DNA of 64,000 nt from Hyphomonadaceae bacterium (GTDB lineage: Bacteria > Pseudomonadota > Alphaproteobacteria > Caulobacterales > Hyphomonadaceae): NCBI GenBank assembly GCA_024743315.1, contig JANSWU010000001.1, positions 839,246-903,245 of the forward strand, in the 5' to 3' direction. The notes under the pieces are model-generated. The model was not told where the DNA came from, did no database searches, and saw only the letters and a program-made list of their open reading frames with translations. Position numbers and translations under genes: made by a program. Numbering within the stretch: position 1 is the first letter of the stretch; each line of letters starts with the position of its first letter. Positions 27,557 through 36,557 of the stretch are shown here, piece by piece.

Positions 27557-28687
27557 CTATAGCGCTTGCTCGAAGATCCGTTCATAGTCGCCTTGCTCGG
27601 CTGGGCGGGCATTGCCGCGATGGGCGAGATCATTCAAGGCAAACTCGACAATACCGGGGCCGTCCGAGGCTTCGACGCCAATCGCGCCCAGTGTCGATGG
27701 GATGCCAATGGCTTCGTTCAGTTTGGCAATCTCATCGCCAAGATCCGCGTTTTGAGACAGCCCCATGGCAAATTTCAGACGCTCATATTTCTCCGGCGCC
27801 GCACCTTCATTGAACCGCAAAAGGTGCGGCAGGAAGATCGCATTGAGCGTGCCGTGATGAAGCTTCTTTTCTTTCAAGCGCCCGGCAGCGTGGCTAAGCG
27901 CATGCACCGAGCCAAGGCCTTTGGTAAAGGCCAGTGCGCCTTCATAGCTCGCCATCATCATGTTCCAGCGGGCATCCTTGTCGCCGCCATCCGCGACCGC
28001 ACGCTTCAGGGCGCCGCTTTTGATGGCGCGATTAAGCCCGTCATAGCCGACCCCTTCGGCGGGCGGATTGATCGCCGGGGTCAGCACCGCTTCCATACAA
28101 TGAGTGACAGCATCCATGCCGGTGGCCGCCGTCAAAAGAGGCGGCAGGCCGAGCGTCAGGTCCGGATCACAAATCGCGGTGGCCGGGATCAGATGCGGCG
28201 AGGCAAAGGTTTCCTTGCGGCCATTATTCATTGTTGTGATCATGCCGACCGAGACTTCAGAGCCCGTGCCGGCCGTGGTGGGGATGGCAATCAGCGGCGG
28301 CAATTTGCCAATATGTTTGGCGCCGCCGGTGATCGCGGCATATTTTTCCAACGGCCCGCCTTGGCTTGCCAGCAGACCCACGGCCTTGGTCAGGTCCATG
28401 GCAGACCCCCCGCCAAGCGCGACCAGTCCGTCGGCTTTGGCAGCATTGTATTGTTCGGCAACAGCGATGGCCTGATCTTCGGTTGGATTGGCGACCGTGT
28501 CGGTAAACACGGCGGCGGGCTCCATACCGAGGTGATCAAGAATGGTGTCGAGCAGGCCGACCGCTTTGATGCCGGGATCGGTGATCACCATCGGCCGTGA
28601 GACCCCGAACCCGGTGAGAGTCGGTCCGAGTTTGGCAACTGCACCATGGTCAAAAATACAAGTGGTGAGAAAGTTCATGACAGGCAT
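27557..28687 (-). CDS. Iron-containing alcohol dehydrogenase
   Basis: A 376-residue group III alcohol dehydrogenase. The NAD(P)-binding region shows LVALGGGSAMDLTKAV and PTTAGTGSEVS. Metal ligands are visible as Asp in the CDPDLT/MDAVTHCMEA region (D and H), then GSVHALSHAAG and KKLHHGTLNA histidines. This fits oxidation of an alcohol or reduction of an aldehyde; the substrate is unknown. ATG 28687 has GGAGGG upstream. It diverges from the Gfo/Idh gene over 105 bp. Confidence 0.92.
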   Translation of the reverse strand: MPVMNFLTTCIFDHGAVAKLGPTLTGFGVSRPMVITDPGIKAVGLLDTILDHLGMEPAAVFTDTVANPTEDQAIAVAEQYNAAKADGLVALGGGSAMDLTKAVGLLASQGGPLEKYAAITGGAKHIGKLPPLIAIPTTAGTGSEVSVGMITTMNNGRKETFASPHLIPATAICDPDLTLGLPPLLTAATGMDAVTHCMEAVLTPAINPPAEGVGYDGLNRAIKSGALKRAVADGGDKDARWNMMMASYEGALAFTKGLGSVHALSHAAGRLKEKKLHHGTLNAIFLPHLLRFNEGAAPEKYERLKFAMGLSQNADLGDEIAKLNEAIGIPSTLGAIGVEASDGPGIVEFALNDLAHRGNARPAEQGDYERIFEQAL

Positions 28688-28792
28688 GGCGCGCCCTCCG
28701 GTCTGGCAATTTTCGATTTGCCACCTAGAAAGCCCAGAGACGGAGCGAGAGCAATCGCTCCCCTTGCGGCAGCATAACTTGGGAGGCGCGAC

Positions 28793-29788
28793 ATGTCTGG
28801 AATTGGGATTGGGCTATTGGGTGCAGCGCGCATTACTGAGAAAGCTCTGGTTCATCCTGTCCAGGTCACGCCGCAATGCCGATTGGCGGCGATTGCCGCA
28901 CGAGACAGATCCCGAGCCGAGGCTTATGCCAAACGGCACAAAGTGGATCAGGTCGTTGATAGTTACGCGGCGCTAATCGATTCGGATGAGGTCGATTTGG
29001 TCTACAATCCACTGCCCATCAATTTGCATGCTGAGTGGACGATCAAAGCGCTCGGAGCGGGCAAGCATGTCTTGTGCGAGAAACCGTTCGCCATGAATGC
29101 ACAAGAGGCGCAGGCCATGCTCGCCGCCGCTGAGCGCAGCGGCAAACGCCTGATTGAGGCCTTCCATTACCGCTATCACCCGGCCTTTGAGACCTGTCTT
29201 GATTGGCTCGCCGCGGATGAAATTGGCGAGCTGAAAGAGATCCGCGCCAGGTTTGATGTTCAGATCAAGGATAATGGCTCTGAGATCCGTCACCGTGTCG
29301 AGACCGGCGGTGGGGCGATGATGGACCTGGGTTGCTATCCTCTGCATTGGGCGCTGACAATTCTCGGCGAAGCGCCCACCGAAGTGACCGCGTCGGCCAC
29401 GTTGACCCCTGTCGGGGTCGATGAAACCCTGCAAGCAGACCTCACGTTTGGCTCTGGAGCGGTCGCGCACTTAACCACGGATATGGCGATGGGCACGCCG
29501 TTTCAGGCCGATATGAAACTGATCGGCAGCAAAGGCGAGATCGACTTTCTCAATCCCTTAGCCCCACACGACCTGCGGGCCCCTGGCAGGCTGACCAGCT
29601 CGACCGGGCGGGACGCTGAAATCAGCCCGATCAGCACCTATACGTATCAGCTCGCCACCGTGTTGCGGGCGATTCAGCTGGGGACGCCAGTGCCAACCGA
29701 AGGCGACATGATCTTGCGGCAGCAGACTGTATTAGACCAGATTTATGAGGCTGCGGGTCTTCGGCATTTGCGCTATCTCGACGCTTAG
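28793..29788 (+). CDS. Gfo/Idh/MocA family oxidoreductase
   Basis: A 331-residue NAD(P)-dependent sugar or inositol dehydrogenase. N-terminal Rossmann fold (IGIGLLGAARITEKAL), the VDLVYNPLPINLHAEW stretch, the CEKPFAMN motif that contains the conserved Lys, and the YHPAFETCLDWL, DLGCYPLHWA segments of the C-terminal domain are all typical. GGGAGG precedes ATG 28793. Followed 27 bp later by the RidA-type gene, which may be co-transcribed. Confidence 0.9.
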   Translation: MSGIGIGLLGAARITEKALVHPVQVTPQCRLAAIAARDRSRAEAYAKRHKVDQVVDSYAALIDSDEVDLVYNPLPINLHAEWTIKALGAGKHVLCEKPFAMNAQEAQAMLAAAERSGKRLIEAFHYRYHPAFETCLDWLAADEIGELKEIRARFDVQIKDNGSEIRHRVETGGGAMMDLGCYPLHWALTILGEAPTEVTASATLTPVGVDETLQADLTFGSGAVAHLTTDMAMGTPFQADMKLIGSKGEIDFLNPLAPHDLRAPGRLTSSTGRDAEISPISTYTYQLATVLRAIQLGTPVPTEGDMILRQQTVLDQIYEAAGLRHLRYLDA

Positions 29789-29815
29789 ATAAGGTGGTGT
29801 TTTGGGAGGAATAAG

Positions 29816-30268
29816 ATGCGCAAAGTTCTCATTCCGATGGCTCTAATCGCCGCCACGTCGTGCGAAACGCTGCCGACTGAATCCTCGCCCGGCGAGATCC
29901 GTCACTATGTTAAAGACGCCTATCGCGACGTCGGTTTCCCGTTTTCGAGCGCAGTCGAGGCCGATGGCTGGATCTTTCTTGCGGGCGAGCTTGGCACCGG
30001 CGCGGATGGCCGTCTCGTGTCGGGGGGAATCGATCCCGAAACCCGCCAGACCATGGACAATATTGAAGCGACCCTCAGCGCCAATGATCTGAGCTGGTCC
30101 AATGTCGTCAAATGCACGGTCTTCCTCGCCGACATCGCCGAATGGCCAGCTTTTAACGAGGTCTACAAAACTTATTTTGATGGCACATACCCAGCCCGAA
30201 GCGCCCTTGGCGCGAACGGGCTCGCCCTCGATGCGCGGGTGGAAATTGAGTGTATCGCCCGGCGTTAG
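29816..30268 (+). CDS. RidA/YjgF family protein with lipoprotein-like signal
   Basis: A 150-residue protein. The body (about 30-150) is the RidA/YjgF trimeric enamine/imine deaminase fold: VEADGWIFLAGELGT, QTMDNIEATLSA, VVKCTVFLADIAEW and the final YPARSALGANGLALDARVEIECIARR, in which the Arg of PARSAL is the usual substrate-binding residue. Unlike classic cytosolic RidA, it begins MRKVLIPMALIAATSC, a hydrophobic segment ending in Cys16 that resembles a weak lipobox (A-T-S-C). It would then be a periplasmic lipoprotein. GGGAGG is placed before ATG 29816. It overlaps tail-to-tail with the bicupin gene by 4 bases. Confidence 0.82.
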   Translation: MRKVLIPMALIAATSCETLPTESSPGEIRHYVKDAYRDVGFPFSSAVEADGWIFLAGELGTGADGRLVSGGIDPETRQTMDNIEATLSANDLSWSNVVKCTVFLADIAEWPAFNEVYKTYFDGTYPARSALGANGLALDARVEIECIARR

Positions 30269-30933
30269 GCGTCGATGAGCTCTGACAAGTGACCGGTTTT
30301 CACGTAGATGAGGCAGCCTTCATCGGACCATGGCGTGTGCTTGGAGCCATGCGGACTGCGTAGCCAGGTCCCGGCGGGATAATCGCCATTCTCATCCTGG
30401 AATGTGCCTTCCAGGACGAGGATCTCTTCACCGCCCCAATGCTGATGCGGCAGGAATTTGGTCCCAGGTGCCCAGCGCACCAAGGCCGCGCTCTCGGTGC
30501 CGTGACTGTGCAAGGGCAATACGGTGAGCCCCGGGACCTGGCCGGGCAGAAACTCAGCTTCGCGCGTGTCGATCACTTTCTGCTCGGTATCGGCCTCGTC
30601 GAATTGGTGCAATTTCACAAAAATCGTGCAGCCGTCTTTCGAGTGTGGCGTATGTTTGGAGCCAATCGGATTGCGGACGTAGGTGCCCGCCGGATAGTCG
30701 CCATGCTCATCCGAGAACACGCCCTCGAGGACGAAGAATTCTTCGCCGCCGCCATGGCTATGCTCACTGAAATAGGAGTCCGGGGCATAGCGCACGATCG
30801 ACGTCGCTCGCGCGACTTCCTCACCAATCCGGTCGAGCATTTGCCGATCGACCCCGGCCATGGGAGAGGCAACCCAGTCCCGGTCTTCAGGGCGCAGGAC
30901 GACGCGTTCATTAAAGTCAGCATTCAGTCTCAT
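30265..30933 (-). CDS. Duplicated cupin (ChrR-like) domain protein
   Basis: A 222-residue protein with two copies of one cupin, each with a metal-binding HxH-like start and a GxYxRxPxxSxHTP end. Repeat 1: FSEHSHGGGEEFFVLEGVFSDE, then YPAGTYVRNPIGSKHTP; repeat 2: LPHQHWGGEEILVLEGTFQDE, then YPAGTWLRSPHGSKHTP. This is the anti-sigma ChrR cupin-like family, often an uncharacterised metal-binding fold. ATG 30933 is chosen because the upstream frame would run into the neighbouring divergent ABC gene. Cytoplasmic. The role is unknown. Confidence 0.8.
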   Translation of the reverse strand: MRLNADFNERVVLRPEDRDWVASPMAGVDRQMLDRIGEEVARATSIVRYAPDSYFSEHSHGGGEEFFVLEGVFSDEHGDYPAGTYVRNPIGSKHTPHSKDGCTIFVKLHQFDEADTEQKVIDTREAEFLPGQVPGLTVLPLHSHGTESAALVRWAPGTKFLPHQHWGGEEILVLEGTFQDENGDYPAGTWLRSPHGSKHTPWSDEGCLIYVKTGHLSELIDA

Positions 30934-31046
30934 TGGCCCTAAGTGGTACCCATGAGATCGCGCTTCAAGAGCGCTGATCTGGTCGCTTGACAATTGCCCG
31001 GCCTTACCGCCCTGTGCCTGTGAATTTTTATGGAAGGTGACCGCCT

Positions 31047-32885
31047 GTGACAGCCCCAATTCTGACGGTTCGCGACCTGAAAGTTGAGTTCGATACGCCA
31101 GATGGAGCTGTGCATGCCGTCAAAGGCATCAGTCTCGAAGTGGCGGCGGGGGAATGCCTCGGCATCGTCGGAGAATCCGGCTCTGGAAAAAGCCAGACCG
31201 TGCTGGCCGCGATGGGGCTTCTCGCCGATAATGGAACCGCCACCGGCTCGGTCATGTTCAACGGCACCGAGATGTTGACAGCCGACGCCAAGACCTTGCG
31301 CGACATTCGCGGCGATCAGATGTCAATGATTTTCCAGAACCCGCTGACCAGCCTGACCCCGCACATGACGGTCGGGGCGCAGATGCGCGAAGTGCTGCGC
31401 CTGCACAAAGGCTTGAAAGGCGAGGCCGCGAACAAGGTGTGCGTCGACTGGCTTGAACATGTCCGCATCCCGGAAGCGCGCCGCCGCATGGATCAGTTTC
31501 CGCATGAACTGTCTGGCGGGATGCGCCAGCGTGTCATGGTCGCGATCGCCATGTTGTGTGGGCCGAAACTGCTACTGGCCGATGAGCCGACCACGGCGCT
31601 CGACGTGACGGTTCAGGCCCAAGTGCTCGACCTGATGGATGAGCTGAAACGCGAAACCGGAACCGGTATTGCGCTGATCACGCATGATATGGGCGTCGTC
31701 GCCCGCATGTGTGACCGGGTCGTGGTGATGCGCCGCGGGGAGATTGTTGAAACCGGCAGCATCGATGACATTTTCTACAATCCGCAGCACGAATACACGA
31801 AAATGCTGCTCGACGCGGTGCCGCGGATTGATCAACCGAACCGTCCAGGGCGCCCAACCCTTGGCCCGGCGCCTGGCTCTGACGTCGCGCCGATCCTGCG
31901 CGCCGAAGACCTGAAAGTTCATTTCCCGATCAATATTGGCGGCGGTCTGTTTGGCAAAACCAAACCGCTCAAAGCGGTTGATGGCGTGAGTTTCGAGCTC
32001 AAACCTGGAGAGACTCTGGGTGTGGTTGGCGAAAGCGGTTGCGGGAAATCGACTTTGGCGCGTGCGGTTCTGAAACTCGTTCCGCAGACTTCGGGCACGA
32101 TTGCCTGGATGGGGCGCGACATTTCCAGCGCAGATCGCAAGACGATGAATGCGCTGCGCGATGACCTGCAAATCGTTTTTCAGGACCCGATGGCGAGCTT
32201 GGACCCCCGGATGACAATCGGCACCTCGATCGCTGAACCGCTGACTGTACATGCACCGCAGCTCGACAAGGCCGGACGCGAAGCAAAAGTACGCGAGATT
32301 ATGCCCCGCGTCGGTTTGGACCCGGCCCTGATCAATCGCTATCCGCACGAGCTTTCAGGCGGTCAGAACCAGCGCGTCGGCATTGCCCGGGCGATGATCC
32401 TCGACCCCAAACTGGTGATTTGCGATGAGGCCGTCTCAGCCCTGGATGTCTCGGTCCAGGCGCAGGTCGTGGATCTGCTGATCGAGCTTCAAAAGGAGTT
32501 TGGCCTCGCGATGATTTTCATCTCGCATGACTTGTCCGTCGTGCGGGAAATCTCGCATCGCGTCATGGTGCTGTATCTTGGCAAAGTGGTCGAATTGGCG
32601 GGCCGCGAAGAGATTTATGAAGACGCCCGCCATCCCTATACCAAAGCCCTTATTTCGGCGGTACCAAACCCGGATCCGAAAATGGAACGCGCGCGGGAGA
32701 GGGTCAAATTGCAGGGCGATTTGCCCAGCCCGCTGGATACACGTGCGCCCCTGCGATTCCTGAAATCTGAAATCATTGATGATCCGGACGCTCAGCAATA
32801 TGCCCCGAAGCTGATCGAAATCGCTCCGGGGCATTTGGTGGCTGAGCATGACCCATTTGAGGGTTCGGGAGGACTACGGGCCTAA
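31047..32885 (+). CDS. Dipeptide/oligopeptide-type ABC transporter, two fused ATPase domains
   Basis: A 612-residue protein with two complete nucleotide-binding domains in tandem. NBD1 (about 5-260): [35 protein letters not shown]2 (about 285-560): [37 protein letters not shown]. Each is followed by the oligopeptide-family C-terminal stretch ([12 protein letters not shown] and [12 protein letters not shown]). This matches YejF/GsiA-type fused ATPases that energise peptide or similar uptake. The start is GTG 31047 with AGGTGA upstream. No permease or binding-protein gene lies nearby, so partners must be elsewhere. Confidence 0.93.
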   Translation: MTAPILTVRDLKVEFDTPDGAVHAVKGISLEVAAGECLGIVGESGSGKSQTVLAAMGLLADNGTATGSVMFNGTEMLTADAKTLRDIRGDQMSMIFQNPLTSLTPHMTVGAQMREVLRLHKGLKGEAANKVCVDWLEHVRIPEARRRMDQFPHELSGGMRQRVMVAIAMLCGPKLLLADEPTTALDVTVQAQVLDLMDELKRETGTGIALITHDMGVVARMCDRVVVMRRGEIVETGSIDDIFYNPQHEYTKMLLDAVPRIDQPNRPGRPTLGPAPGSDVAPILRAEDLKVHFPINIGGGLFGKTKPLKAVDGVSFELKPGETLGVVGESGCGKSTLARAVLKLVPQTSGTIAWMGRDISSADRKTMNALRDDLQIVFQDPMASLDPRMTIGTSIAEPLTVHAPQLDKAGREAKVREIMPRVGLDPALINRYPHELSGGQNQRVGIARAMILDPKLVICDEAVSALDVSVQAQVVDLLIELQKEFGLAMIFISHDLSVVREISHRVMVLYLGKVVELAGREEIYEDARHPYTKALISAVPNPDPKMERARERVKLQGDLPSPLDTRAPLRFLKSEIIDDPDAQQYAPKLIEIAPGHLVAEHDPFEGSGGLRA

Positions 32886-32913
32886 GCTCGCCAAATCGAT
32901 TTTCAGGACTGGC

Positions 32914-33525
32914 CTATTTGGCGCACAGCACATCGGTCAGGTTTCGACGACCGCGATCAGCATAGACAACCTGGCCAAGGCCCATTTCGCGGCAGAACTG
33001 ATTGGCATTCCCACGCCCGACGGGAATTCGGTCGCCATAAGCATCGCGGGGACGCGGGAAGAAGACGGTGTGGCGTCCCTCAATGCCTTGATTGTGCGCG
33101 CGATAATCGCCGCTGCGATTGCCTCGATTACCGCCATAACCGCCATGTCGATTGTCGCGTCGACCGCTGATGTGTCGGCGATTGCCGTTCAGGGGGCGCA
33201 GCGAAGTGATATTGTCATTCATCCGGATCCGGCTGAGGCGTTCATTCGGTTGGTCAATCACCACGCAGCGTCCACGAAAGTCCGGATCGACGCAGATCTC
33301 CCAGGCACCGCGCACGTCGATTGAGGACACCGTGTCGTTAAAGCCCAGCTCGCGTAGATTGTAGACCGGGCCTTGTACCGCCAACGCTTCTCCGCGGAAG
33401 TCCGGGTGTTTGAAGATGACCGCTTCATCGCCACCGCCACGCTGACCATAATTGGCCGCAGCGGGCAGAGCGGTGGCGAGGCAAACAGTTGTGGCGAGGG
33501 CGAGAGCTTTCAGCGCACGGGTCAT
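32914..33525 (-). CDS. Secreted beta/gamma-crystallin-like protein
   Basis: A 203-residue protein. Signal peptide (ALALATTVCLATALPAAA) then a tandem of Greek-key motifs (about 35-115): AVIFKHPDFRGEALAVQG, LGFNDTVSSIDVRGAWE, VDPDFRGRCVVIDQP and RMNDNITSLRP. This is the beta/gamma-crystallin type fold that usually binds calcium; here the D/N-rich loops (FNDTVSS, MNDNITS) fit the N/D-x-x-S/T-S loop pattern. A Gly/Arg/Asn-rich linker (about 118-145) and a short C-terminal domain with two cysteines (QFCREMG, DVLCAK) follow. Presumably periplasmic or extracellular; partner unknown. Confidence 0.78.
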   Translation of the reverse strand: MTRALKALALATTVCLATALPAAANYGQRGGGDEAVIFKHPDFRGEALAVQGPVYNLRELGFNDTVSSIDVRGAWEICVDPDFRGRCVVIDQPNERLSRIRMNDNITSLRPLNGNRRHISGRRDNRHGGYGGNRGNRSGDYRAHNQGIEGRHTVFFPRPRDAYGDRIPVGRGNANQFCREMGLGQVVYADRGRRNLTDVLCAK

Positions 33526-33611
33526 GTTGAGGTCCTTTGTTCAGTCTTGAACGGACCTCTAGGACAGGCAAGCTGAACGCCTCAGGAGGGAGATTTTCAG
33601 CTTGCGTTCAC

Positions 33612-33926
33612 CTATTCGGCGGCGCGCATCAGGCCTTGCATGCGATCGATCCAGGTCAGCCAGGCTTTCCGTCCGGTTTCGGTCAGGAATACCCGAGTCT
33701 GAGGGCGCCGTCCCACAAAGCGCTTTTCCTGTCGCACATAGCCGGCATCTTCGAGCTTACGCAAATGCGTTGAGAGATTGCCATCGGTTGCTCCGACCTT
33801 GTCTTTCAACTCGCCAAAGATCGCCGGACTGACAGTGGACAGATAGGCCATGATGCCGAGCCGTAACCGACCATGAATGACATCATCGATCTGGGCGTGA
33901 TCAAAAGGGTTCTTGTCTTCTGACAT
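33612..33926 (-). CDS. Winged-helix transcriptional regulator paired with membrane protein
   Basis: A 104-residue DNA-binding protein: DVIHGRLRLGIMAYL, DKVGATDGNLSTHLRKLEDAGYV (recognition helix), KRFVGRRPQTRVFLTETGRKAW (wing). It resembles the ArsR/PadR-like group with a DUF-type winged helix. GGGAG precedes ATG 33926. It lies 17 bp after the membrane-protein gene (same strand), a frequent regulator/membrane-protein pair whose function is unknown. It probably represses its own operon. Confidence 0.85.
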   Translation of the reverse strand: MSEDKNPFDHAQIDDVIHGRLRLGIMAYLSTVSPAIFGELKDKVGATDGNLSTHLRKLEDAGYVRQEKRFVGRRPQTRVFLTETGRKAWLTWIDRMQGLMRAAE

Positions 33927-33943
33927 AATGATCTCCCGCGTTC

Positions 33944-34564
33944 TTAGACGACGCTTTTGGGTTCGTTCCGCATCAGGATCAGGCCAGGGACGAGGACAGT
34001 GAGGAATGCGCCCAATGAGGCAATCGCCCAAGACGTGACAGCGCCCTCAAACCAGATCGACAAAGCTACCATGCCGAGTGCGCCATAGCCCGCATAGGTC
34101 AGAGGTTTCACATTGCCCATGATTCCGGACGTGATCAGGCCGGTGCCATAGATTGCAAATACGATTGGCAGAGAGGCCTCAAACCCCGGAGCCGGACCTC
34201 CGACGATAATGGATTTGACGATCAGCGTTCCAAAGTATGCGAACAGTGCAAAGCCACCGGCCATCCAGACCGTGCCCTCGGTGCGATTGCCCACCGAGTT
34301 GCCGCCGGGCTTGTTGCGAATGGTCGAGACCAGGATACCCTGGCCAATCCCGCCGGCAATGATGAACGCCCCCCAGACCCAGGCATAGGCCGTGTCCGGC
34401 CAGCCAAACAGACCGTCAGCGATTGCGTAGTGGAGGAAATAGGCAGTCGTCGTCAGTACGCCCCAAAAGGTCAGGAAGCGTCCGCCAAGCAAAGGTGCGT
34501 GTTGTCCAGCCTCGGCGAGGTCGCGCACATAGGCCAAATCGTCCTGCAGCGTGGTGTCGTTCAT
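33944..34564 (-). CDS. Multi-spanning membrane protein partnered with the winged-helix regulator
   Basis: A 206-residue protein with a soluble N-terminus (MNDTTLQDDLAYVRDLAEAG) and about six hydrophobic helices, for example LTFWGVLTTTAYFLHYAI, FIIAGGIGQGILVS, GGFALFAYFGTLIVK, FAIYGTGLITSGIM and IASLGAFLTVLVPGLILM. ATG 34564 has GGAG eight bases upstream. I do not recognise a named family. The coupled regulator suggests a stress- or growth-phase-linked inner-membrane protein. Confidence 0.75.
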   Translation of the reverse strand: MNDTTLQDDLAYVRDLAEAGQHAPLLGGRFLTFWGVLTTTAYFLHYAIADGLFGWPDTAYAWVWGAFIIAGGIGQGILVSTIRNKPGGNSVGNRTEGTVWMAGGFALFAYFGTLIVKSIIVGGPAPGFEASLPIVFAIYGTGLITSGIMGNVKPLTYAGYGALGMVALSIWFEGAVTSWAIASLGAFLTVLVPGLILMRNEPKSVV

Positions 34565-34592
34565 TTTGCAAACTCCAATAACTTTGAAAAAC

Positions 34593-34620
34593 AAAGTACT
34601 CTATTGAGATAAATTGTCAA
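34593..34620 (-). promoter_or_regulatory. Possible sigma70-type promoter of the membrane protein/regulator pair
   Basis: On the minus strand TTGACA (34615-34620) is followed 16 bases later by TACTTT (34593-34598), an exact -35 and a weak -10 element, about 28 bases before the start codon. The nearby AT-rich stretch supports it, but the -10 match is poor. Confidence 0.4.
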
Positions 34621-34697
34621 GCGGTCGATTTTGCTTGGCGCGGCGGGTCAGCTTGGTAAGCTGGTCGAAACAACAAAATCCATCCGAGGAAACGACC

Positions 34698-36551
34698 ATG
34701 CCAGACGCTGCCAGTCAGCCGCCTTTTCGCCCGCTTGCGCAAAAACAGCCGGACATTGAGTGTCAGCGAAAACCCGATGGCACCGTCTATCTCAAACAGC
34801 GCCACGCGCCCGGCGATCGGCCGCGTTCCGTGCCACATGCCCTGGCATTGCGCGCCGGGATGCATCCTGATCGCGACTGGTTGAAACAGCGCAATCCAGA
34901 AACCGATCAATGGGAAGCCATCACCTATGGCGAGGGATTGCGTCGCACGCGGGCCCTGGCTCAGGCCTTCCTCGATATGGGCGCCGGGCCGGATGCTCCG
35001 GTCATGATCCTGTCAGGCAATTCGATTGAATCGGCTCTGGTCATGGTCGCAGCAATGACGATTGGTGCGCCGGCGGCCCCGATCTCGGTGCCATACTCGC
35101 TGATGTCGACCGACTTTGCCAAGCTCAAGCATTGTTTCAGCGCGGTCAAACCGAAAGTCTTGTTTGCAGCGCAATTGAAGCCCTTCGAGCCCGCCATCCA
35201 GGCGCTTGGTGATCATGGCTGCACGGTGATCACCGCCGATGGCGCGAATGAAGCCGTCTCCTATCACGGCTTGCTCGAAACCACGGTGACGCCAGCGGTT
35301 GATGCCGCGCTCGATGCGCTCACCGATGACTCTATCGGCAAATACCTCTTCACCTCAGGCTCGACCGGCATGCCGAAACCAGTGCCGACGACGCAAGGGG
35401 CCATGTGCTCGATGATTGGCGGCGTCGAAGGCCTGCGCGATGATGCGCGCGATCCCGAATACGACCCAGATACCGTCGATAATGTGCTCGATTGGCTGCC
35501 CTGGAACCATATTTCCGGCTCGAACGTTAATTTCAACGGCGCGCTGTGGAACGGCGCTACCTTCTGGATTGATGGCGGCAAGCCGACCCCGGCTCTGTTC
35601 GGTGAGACCATTCGCAATGTCATGGATTGCAAGCCCTCGACCTTTGGCACGGCGCCGATTGCGCTCGCCATGTTGGCCGAAGCGATGGAAGAGGATGACG
35701 CACTGCTCGCCGCGTTCTTCGAGAATATGCGCTCGATCGGCTATGGCGGGGCGACGCTCTCCGACGATCTTTATGATCGGATTCAGAATCTCGCGATCAA
35801 AGCGACGGGTCGGCGTGTGCCAATCATCACCATGTATGGGGCGACCGAGACGCAAGGCATCACCGTCGTGCATTGGGAAGTTGAGCGGGTTGGCCTAATC
35901 GGTTTGCCGCTGCCCGGACTGACGCTGAAACTCGTACCGACCATGGGCAAGCTTGAGGTCCGCGTCAAAGGTGAGACGGTGATGCCGGGCTATCACAATC
36001 TACCAGACAAAAATGCCGAAGTGTTTGACGAAGAGGGCTATTATTGCCTCGGCGACGCGGCGAAATTTGTTGACGAGGAGGATCCGAACAAGGGCATCAT
36101 CTTTGATGGCCGGGTCGGCGAGGATTTCAAACTCTCCTCCGGCACATGGGTCAGCGTCGGCGTCTTGCGTCCCGACCTGGTCGCGGCCTGTTCACCGCTG
36201 GTCTTTGATGCGGTGATTTGTGGCCAGGATAAGAATTTTATCGGCGCCATGTTCTGGCCATCACCTGTCGCTTTTGAAGACTATGTAAAACAAGCAGGCG
36301 GTGACCAAATGGCGGCCTTCATGCAACTGAACAAGGACCTCGCGGCCAAAGTCGCGGCGTTCAACGCGGCCGAGCCGGGCTCATCACGGCGGATCAAACG
36401 CTTCATGGTCATGACTGAACCGCCAAGCATCGATAAAGGCGAAATTACCGATAAGGGCTATGTCAATCAGCGCATGACCCAAGACTGTCGCGCCGATCTG
36501 GTCGCCAGCCTGTTCGTCGACAGTCCGCCCCCAAATGTGGTGCAACTCTAA
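34698..36551 (+). CDS. Feruloyl-CoA synthase-like acyl-CoA ligase
   Basis: A 617-residue adenylate-forming enzyme. ATP/AMP motifs: YLFTSGSTGMPKPV (about 245-260), the YGATETQG motif and the GEDFKLSSGTWVSVG region that replaces the usual GRxxD/K motif in feruloyl-CoA synthases. The length and the DWLPWNHISGSN, PTFGTAPIAL-type segments fit that branch, which activates ferulate or related aromatic acids with CoA; a different aryl or short acid is possible. ATG 34698 has GAGGAAA upstream; the 28-residue extension upstream has no ribosome site. Followed 6 bp later by an unknown anchored protein. Confidence 0.85.
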   Translation: MPDAASQPPFRPLAQKQPDIECQRKPDGTVYLKQRHAPGDRPRSVPHALALRAGMHPDRDWLKQRNPETDQWEAITYGEGLRRTRALAQAFLDMGAGPDAPVMILSGNSIESALVMVAAMTIGAPAAPISVPYSLMSTDFAKLKHCFSAVKPKVLFAAQLKPFEPAIQALGDHGCTVITADGANEAVSYHGLLETTVTPAVDAALDALTDDSIGKYLFTSGSTGMPKPVPTTQGAMCSMIGGVEGLRDDARDPEYDPDTVDNVLDWLPWNHISGSNVNFNGALWNGATFWIDGGKPTPALFGETIRNVMDCKPSTFGTAPIALAMLAEAMEEDDALLAAFFENMRSIGYGGATLSDDLYDRIQNLAIKATGRRVPIITMYGATETQGITVVHWEVERVGLIGLPLPGLTLKLVPTMGKLEVRVKGETVMPGYHNLPDKNAEVFDEEGYYCLGDAAKFVDEEDPNKGIIFDGRVGEDFKLSSGTWVSVGVLRPDLVAACSPLVFDAVICGQDKNFIGAMFWPSPVAFEDYVKQAGGDQMAAFMQLNKDLAAKVAAFNAAEPGSSRRIKRFMVMTEPPSIDKGEITDKGYVNQRMTQDCRADLVASLFVDSPPPNVVQL

Positions 36552-36557
36552 ACCGCG

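Noticed and set aside
27566..28600. A 344-codon plus-strand frame antisense to the iron alcohol dehydrogenase.
   Set aside because: No ribosome site, no domain, and it mirrors a clearly conserved gene on the opposite strand. Long antisense frames of this kind are common in GC-rich genomes.
31572..32348. A 258-codon minus-strand frame opposite the double ATPase.
   Set aside because: It lies entirely within a well-supported ABC ATPase gene and shows no family motif.
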